DNA from: a virus
DNA length: 61,575 bases
IMG/VR virus record: IMGVR_UViG_3300032081_000734
Location: 1 to 61,575 of that record
Reading direction: 5' to 3' (one strand)
This document shows, in pieces, positions 44,901 through 53,900 of this stretch (its first letter is position 1; each line of letters starts with the position of its first letter). Both the position numbers and the translations under genes were made by a program. A model generated the notes under the pieces. The model saw nothing but the letters and a program-made list of their open reading frames with translations. It was not told where the DNA came from and ran no database searches.

Positions 44901-47900
44901 CAACATATGTGTGAGCAATTGTTGATGGACCTACATTAACTGTCAGTGTTGTTGCTGAAGTTGCAGTAACTTCAAATTCATCAATTACAGTATCTGGGAA
45001 GATAGTTGTAGTGACTCCAGAGTGCTCAGAATCACATGAGAATTCGAGATTTGCCAATCTGACAAAAGATCCAATTCCAATTCCATGAGTTCCCTTTGTA
45101 GTGATAGTACCAACACCGATAGACTCGGTGTAATCAAAACCACTAATACCCCACTGAGTACCAATATCACTTGGGAATCTGTCAGTAGTAACACCAATTT
45201 CTACTGCAGCCTCACTTGTACCAGTTGGAATATGAGGGATAGTGGAAACGCCAACTTGTGTTTCAAATTGAGTTGTGCTATTTCTCTTAGTTACAACATT
45301 AAAGACTCTACCATTTGTTCCATCTGGGAAGAATGTTGTAGTGACACCAGCATGTTCAGATGCACAAGCAAACTCAAATCTTTCAAGTTTGACTTGCATA
45401 CCAGGATTCAATCCATGAACAAGGTTAGTGGTAATCGTCATGATACCAACAACATTGTTATATTCAAATGTGGTAACACCAACTCTCTTATTGTAAGATC
45501 CCGCAGGGCAGATCATCTGCAAACCATCAAACTGAACTCTCATATCCTTATTCAGGTTATGATTGCCAGATGTTGTTACAGTCATGATTCCAGATACATT
45601 ATCATAATCAACAGTAGAAACGCCAACTAGACTGTCATAGCCACTAGTGCAATCAAACTGAATGTTTCTCATGTCTAAGAAATCATTATTAGTAAATCCA
45701 TGAGGCCCAGCAGTAGTCACTGTTCCAATACCACTTGTTCCATCATAGATAAAATCAGTGATGGTTGTATAAGTTCCTACAGTATCAAGACCAACAATAT
45801 TAGTAATAGTGCCACCAGCACCGACCTCAGCAATGACCTTAGCTCCAACTAGAGGTGCTACTCCGATTCCACCAGAAGATGCAACAGAAACAATTACACC
45901 ACCAACTGGCAGTTTGTTTTTAATAGCATCAAGTTCGCTAATATAATCATCACCAGTTATCAGTTTAGTTCCACTGAATACTACTTCTACATCATCTACG
46001 TTAGATACGATTGAATATACATTCAGAGGGTTGTTATCAGTTGACTGACCCTGGTGAACACCATTAAGGAAGAGTAGTCCACTTCCACTAGAAGTATCGA
46101 GACCAACAGGATAATCTCCACCATTAACACCTAGTGCAAACGTTCTACCAATACCAGTGAATTCAGTTGAAATATCATCATAAAGTTCATTCGTGGTGTA
46201 ATCACTTCTTAGATAAACACGCCCATTAAATTCAGATCTAGTAAATGATAGTCCTCTATCATCGGTAACAAAATCGCCACCAGAACCTTTAGGTGTATCA
46301 ACAAAGTGAATATCACTTTCTACAATGTTATATGCTCCTCTGTGAACAATTGCTGTTTGATTGCTTTCGTGAGCAACTTCTGTTGTTCCAACAAATCCTC
46401 TAGCAACATTTACAAGTTGGAAAGTGCCAATACCAGTAATTGGGCCAAGTCCTGTTGTACCAACTCCAACATTCAAAATGTTCATCATCTCATCACCAAT
46501 TTTTAAAATGTAATCGGGAACAAGAGTTGAGATGCCAGATAGTGCAAGGAATGTTCTACCAACAGCAACTGGTTCAATAGTCTCATGTGTGACTAGTGTT
46601 CTAGAAATAGGATCTTGAACAACACCATCGAGAACAATCAATGATTTTTCAAGTTTTTTGGTAGTGTCAATTAGATGACTGTTACCTTCACCAATACCTG
46701 TTGGTGAAATTCCAAGACCTTTTAGAGCAAAGTCTCTCTTGGTAGCAAGTTTAATGTTATTATTATCAATTCTAATTACAAATAGATTCTCTGGTAGAAT
46801 ATTTGTGGTAACTCCAGAAAAGTAAGACTGTCTGCTTGTAGTTGCCGTAGCCACAACAGACATTGTAATACCAATTCCAAGTCTTTCTGAATAATATGTG
46901 CTTCCAATACCAACTGGAACATTATTTGCAACAGTGAGAGATCCTTCACCAATAGCAGTAACAGTTCCAAATCCAGTTTCTGTGACAAGTTCACGAATTG
47001 TATCACCAATCGCAATAACTGAAGTGTTTGCAACTCCAGTGATAACTTTAGTTCCATCAGAATCTCCAAGGAAGAATCTGAATGTGCTTCCAATACTTAC
47101 AATAGTTGCACCAGATCCAACACCAGGTCCAAAGAACTCTTCACCAATAGATATACCTGAACTATTGCTTGCTGAAGAAACAACGTTTGATCCACTTCTA
47201 ATATCACCGATTAAACTTTCACCACCAGCGGTTGTAGATCCAATAGTAATTGATTCTGAATTAATTCCAATGATAGATGATCCAGGTGCATACTTGATAT
47301 CCTGGCCATTATTCATGAAATGACTTTCTAGGAAAATGTTTCCTGTTGTCTGATCAAATACTGAACTATTTGAAGGATTAAATCTTCTTGCAAAAATCGG
47401 ATAACCTTCATATTCTAAAGTGAAACTAGTTCTGTCTTGTGGAGTGTATTTTGCCTGTATAACAAGCTCAATAGCAGTTCCAAATCCAAATTCCTCAATT
47501 TGGTTAATGTTTGTATCTAGATCGCTATAAACAATCTCACTAAATTCTTCAATTCTGATTTCATCACCAATATATTTTGCATCAGGTAGGAAAATCAACT
47601 CACAGAAAACTCCATTATATTGAGCACTAAATGATCCAAGACCAATTGGTGTGTTTATACCTAATTGTGGATACTCAAGAACATAGGTATCTTTTTGAGC
47701 AAACTCCTGAGCAAATAGAACTTGACTTAATGATTCAGTATTTCCACTAGAAACTCTAATGATTGATTTTGAGAAACGATCAATAATTGATGTGATTCCA
47801 ACAACTGTGATACCATAACCAGCATTAGCAGTTTCTTGAATTACATTAGATTCTATTCTTGCTGTTCTTTCTGTACCATTTTGCTGTGCGGGAAGTTTAA

Positions 47901-50900
47901 AGTGTTCTGTTCTCAATCCAACATTGGTGGTTGTGAATCCAACAACATTTGCTTTAATTGTGGCGGTATTTGAACCATCATTATGGAATTCTAATTTTAG
48001 AACATCATTTACTATATCGGCACCAAATGTACCGATAGGTGAGAAACTTAGCAATCTTTCACTACTATCAAATCCATATTGACCAAGATATGCGTTGACC
48101 CCATCATGAAGAACAGTTATTTCTGCATATTGCCTTTCAGAAGTTGTATTATCTATAACTTCAACATATGCAAACATTGAATTAAAATCACTAGTATCAA
48201 ATCCAACAATTTGATCTGTAGATCCAGCTCCAATTACAGTGGTTACGCCGATGAGTCTTGTATCACCAATAATATTGGTTCCAATACCAGTAGTTCTTGA
48301 ATCAAATAGTTGGCGGAATGCTTTTATATCATAAGTTTTTTCTGAATTTGATGGGGAATATCTTAAAGCGATAGTTCCATCTAACTGAGAAAATTCTGTA
48401 GTAAATTCTCCTAGACTTTCTTGCTCTTCTACAAGATCTACTTGTAGTTGAGGATTAGATTTGATATTTGATTTTTCTAGAAGGAAGGTATTATTATTAC
48501 CATCAGTAATAACAACCAAATCATAAATTTGGAATGATGTCAGATCAACAACGTCAGTTACTACAACTGTAAATCTAGAATATCCTGTTCCAGAAGGGAA
48601 CTTAATAATATCTACGAAATCACCGACTAAGTTTTCTCTATCAATAAATGATTCACTTATATCATCAATACTCAGAACTCTATTAGTCAAACATTCAATA
48701 AAGTTGGTAAGTTTTTTAGTTCCAAACTTGATTGAATTTGTAGCAAGTTGACTAATATTAGTTACATTCTGTTCAACATCAGTATCAACTGCAAAATCAA
48801 AGAAATTGTTAGTTGTTACATCTGATTCAGAGAATAGGTCAATAACTATAGATTGTGTGCCATCACTAATAAAATTAGTAGAAGCAACAGCTACTGAATT
48901 GATTTCAGTGTCAGCGAAATTCTTTGTACCTGAAATATGTGCCAAACGATTGACTGGACCAATTAGATCATTAAATTTAACAGGACTCTTAATACTATAT
49001 GCTAGTTTTTGGTAATAGTCATTATCTGACATGACTTGAGTATCATCATTCAAGAATCCTTTATTTGTCAACCAACCAAAGTTAATTGTAGATCCACATC
49101 CAACATCATAGAAACCATCAAAAGTCTTAGTGTCTACAACTGTTCCTCTAGCTCCAGAGATTGAACCAAGAAGTTTATTTCCAACAACCAGTTTTAAATC
49201 ACCTCTGGTTTTAAGGAATGCTTCATTAGAAGAATCCACTTTCAAAACAGTTTTGGTTGTTTCACCCAAGTCGTTTTCTAATAGTAAAGGTTCATTATCA
49301 ATAAAATCTTTACTAGCGATGTCTACAGAGAATGTTGGGTAAGATTCTTTCTTAACAATAGATCCAAAGTTAACATTAGTAACACCAATTCCAGGAGATC
49401 CTGTTCCTATCCCAGTTAGATCAATTGTAACTTCAGCAGGGTTAACACCAGAATTGAAATTTGTAACTTCAAAGAATCTAAATCCATAATTTTTAGAATT
49501 AAATCCATCGCCTTCTCCAGTATATTCCTGAATACCATCAACAAATACTTCATCACCTGCTTGTAGTGGGCTTGTTGAGAATCCTAATATTGGAGTCACA
49601 ACAGTTAGAGTCATAATTCCAGTTTGAACACTATCAATCTTTGTAATACTTAAACCATTATCATTAATCAAACTAAAGACACTATGACCAACACCCTGAA
49701 GACCACTTCCAGGATTTATGATTTCAACACTACTAATACTTCCAGAGTCTAATTCGGCAATGATACTTACATCATCAACTTGCTCAAGACTTACTGAGTT
49801 TACAAGGACTAAGTTTGGAGCAGTAATAAAGTTTTTCCCACCATATACTGGTATGATACTATTAGTAGTGAAGTAATTTGTAAGTTCATGTCTTGCTGGA
49901 ATGTCAGCTACTGGTTTTAGAGTTTTATCAACAGCAAAGTCAAATCCAGGTTTCTCAACTTCAGTTCTATCCAACAAACCAATATTGGTTGATTTTGGAG
50001 CAATTTCAGCATTAACTCCTAAGGTTGTTGTAATCGTTGATATTCCAGGAAGTTTATCATAATTAGTTCCTTTGTTCAAAATATTGAGTTTGGAAATTCC
50101 ACCGAAGGCAGTAGTTGATTTTGTAGAATATTCTAACTTATCAACTTCAGAAGAACTATAAGAACCTCTTTCAGGTTTTTCCGAAAGACTAACTAAGAAT
50201 GTTGTACCTGTAGTTCCTAATCCAACTACAGTTGTTTTTGTAGAATACTCACTATCAACATATAGAATTCTTGAGAAATTATCTACTGAAATATCAGATT
50301 CTACAAGAGTATTATTTGAAATTTTTTCCAAGTTATAATATAGTTGCTCTGGTAAATACTCGTTAAACTTAATAGTAAAACTAGCCGTTCCCAGTCCAAC
50401 AGTTCCAATTCCAGTCAATTCAAATGCTTCAGAACTTCCAGTTCCAACAAGTTCATTTCTATAATCAGAATCATAGAAAATTCTAAAATTATAACCAGAC
50501 AAGGAACTATCTGACACATCAAATTTGATATTATTATTTCTAGTTACTTTTATTTCTGGGTTTACTTTAGATATTGTATGTGAAGTTCCACCAACTTTGG
50601 TAAATTCAACTAATCTAATAGTTTCTCCCTCAAGGTCAGTTTTAGTTTCTGCAATTGAGAATGCATCTGGATCATCAGAAAATACGAAATACTTTCCAGT
50701 ATCAATACCAGTTGTTTCATTCGCATCATAGAATACCAAATCACCAGTAACTAAACCATGACTCTCAATATTAAATCTTGAACTTGATAAACCAACTGAA
50801 GCTGAACTGAAACCAATGGGATCAATAATAGTATTTTGAGTGAACTCATTAAATAAGACTCTTACTGCTGTTGATGTTCCAATACCAACTGTTAGATTTG

Positions 50901-53900
50901 GTTTTACATTTAATCTAACTTCATCATCTTCTTCAAGACCATGAGAAGATGCTGTCGCTACTCTTGCAGTTAATCTTTCTACTCTACCAGTTACCTGCTT
51001 ATAATCTGATGTGATTTGATATTCATAATCGTCTGTATCACAGGAAACGAAATTAATTTCTGCAGAATCTAAAGTGGTTTTAATACCAATGGTATTTGTA
51101 CCTTTATTGACAGCATATACTAGTTGTTCATTTCCAGATAAAGGAAGAGTAAATGTATACGCAGCACCAACTGTAGATACTGCAATAGCATTACCAGATG
51201 CTGGTTTTATAATCTTAATTGGTTGATTATCTGTAAATGTATGATTCTCAAGATAGATTGAATATGTTGGAACACTTCTAAAAGTTGTTGCACCACTAAC
51301 AACATAATCTGTATCAATTGCTATACCTACAGTAGTTCCAAATCCGACGGCTTCTGTAGGATTAAAATATACAACATCATTTGCTTTAGAATCTAAAGTT
51401 GGACCATTAAAATTAAATATTATTTGACTGGATTTTACTAATATAGAATCTCCAACAGTATGACCAAGCCCAGAGGTTCCTCTTACTGCTCTAATGATGT
51501 TATTAAATGGACCAGAAGTCTTGTAGATATTGAGAACTTTAAAAGTTTCATCATCAATTTGAAGTTCAGAGTTTGGTCTTAAGAACTCTGGGACATTCGA
51601 GACTGGTATATCTGTGGTTATACCACCAACAAATTCTGCTGCTATGTTATCAGTTAAACTAAAGTCGTCAACTGGAACTCCAATATTTACATCACCAGAC
51701 AAATTAGCAACATAAGTTGAGAGACCAGAAATTTTAACAATATCATTCGGTTCCAAATCATGATATGTTGAAATGAATCCAGCTACCTGATTTCCATTAA
51801 GAGTTTCAAATACAAATTTATCATATGTCAAAAATTCCTCTGTTATACTATTAACAAAGTCTCCAGTAACTTCTGAGACTTGAGCGGATGCTGATCCACC
51901 AGTTGTATCACTATTATCAAATACAACACTATCACCAATTTGATAATTTGTTCCTTTCTTTACAATAGAAATACTTTCTATTTGACCTGTTTTTCTAGAC
52001 CTTACAGTAACCCTTTGACTATCAAAATTATAAGGTTGAGTAAAGAAGTTATAATCAGCACCAACTTCTGCAACGTTGTACGGGAAAGTATTTCTAATTA
52101 ATTCATTTCCAACAAAATCAAAATCTTGATTTAGTGATACTGAAGATCCTGCAAGATTTTCTTCAATAACATTGGATCTATATGAATCACCCATGAAATA
52201 TGGGAAACTAGATGCGAGATCTCCAGTTAATGGATCTAGTTCTAACGTTGCAAAGTATGCATAAGTTCCGTTTGGAAACTCTGGTGTTTTGGTAAATCTA
52301 CCATTGTGCTTATCTAAGTCGCCAGAATCATTAAACAAATAATCTTCGACAAATAATCCAGATTCAAATCCACTTGGTCTATTGGTGACTTGATTAATAT
52401 CAATAACATAACCAGATTCAATTAGTTTAATAGCAGAAGTTTGATCACCTGAGTCTGTATAACCAAAACATCCATAAATTGGATTTCCGTCATATGCCCA
52501 TCCAATTAGTGGTGAGTGTTTGGTGTTATCAGTGTCTTGGAAATCTGACTGTAATTTTGGACTATAACCAACAACAGCATATTGTAAGCCGTTTTCACCT
52601 TTATCAATTATAGCTTCACCACCATAATCTTTAAATCTTGCTCTGCTGTTGAGAGTTAGACTTCTAATAGATGAACGTAGAACTGCTCCACTTCCTCTTG
52701 ATACTGGTTCAATTTTAGTGTCTGAGAAAACATAATTGTTACCACTCGCGATAACAACTACATCTGTAACCAGACCATTTGCATCAGTAACTGCTCTCGC
52801 TATACAACCACTTCCAGATTCACTAATTATATTAATATCAGGTGGAGAAAAATAGTTATTTCCTGGTTGTGTTACTAAAATATCAACAATCTTTTTATCA
52901 ACAATTACCGCTCTAAATTCTGCTCCAGATCCTATATCAATACTTACAGATGGCCTATTATGGAAGTTTAGAACTTTAGATCCATATGATGTTCCACCAT
53001 CATATAGAAGGGCATCTTTTATGTTGCCTGTTACAATAGGAGTAGCTGTTACAACACCTACAGTATTTGCAATGGATACTGAAATATCAACTGTGATTTC
53101 TGGATAATTGAATAAGTGAAGACCCGTTCCAATCCCAGTGATTTTTTCAGTCAATCCTCTATCAAAATTAGTATTACTAGTTCCTGCAACACCAGCGTCT
53201 GCAATTCTAAAGTTATGATCATCTATTTTGATAACATAATACTGATTTGATGTTGATAGATCTGGAATCTTATCACCAGTAGCGTTATATGTAATTAACT
53301 CACCTGTAGAATATCCATGATTTTTAAATGTGAATGAATTATTAGATGTTGAGATACCTGTTGTTTGAATAGCAACTTGTCTATTTTCATATCCAACCCC
53401 ACCATCTAGAACATTAACACCAGTTAATTGCTTGGTTGATTGTGCAGTTCTAAATTTATGTAAACCACCACTGTTACTACCAGTACTAAAACCAACAGTG
53501 TTTATACCACTATTAAAATCTGATTCATTTTCATATAATCTAAAAGATACTGGATCAATAACTTCGGTAAAGTACTTACCACCAGTTTCTAGGAAATTAC
53601 CAGTAACACTAGTCAATCCAAATCCAGTGACTCCTAAAGATCTGTTACCATTTGGATCATAGATAATTTCTTGACCATTTCCAAAATTATGATTATTGGT
53701 TGTTCTAATAAAATCACCATAAACGGAGACGCCACCACCATCAGAGGCATTCTTACCATTAAATATAACTTCTCTAAATTGATCAATTACAGTTGGTTCG
53801 ACTAAAGCCCCAGTTCCATTACCACCACTTATACTGATGCTTATGACTCGATCAATATCAAAGTCTTGTGGATCAATAAGAATATCTTTAAGGGTTCCTA

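Noticed and set aside
45085-45630. Plus-strand open frame of 181 codons
   Set aside because: It mirrors the repeat array of the minus-strand giant gene, is Ser/Cys/Asn-rich without a fold pattern, and has no start signals.
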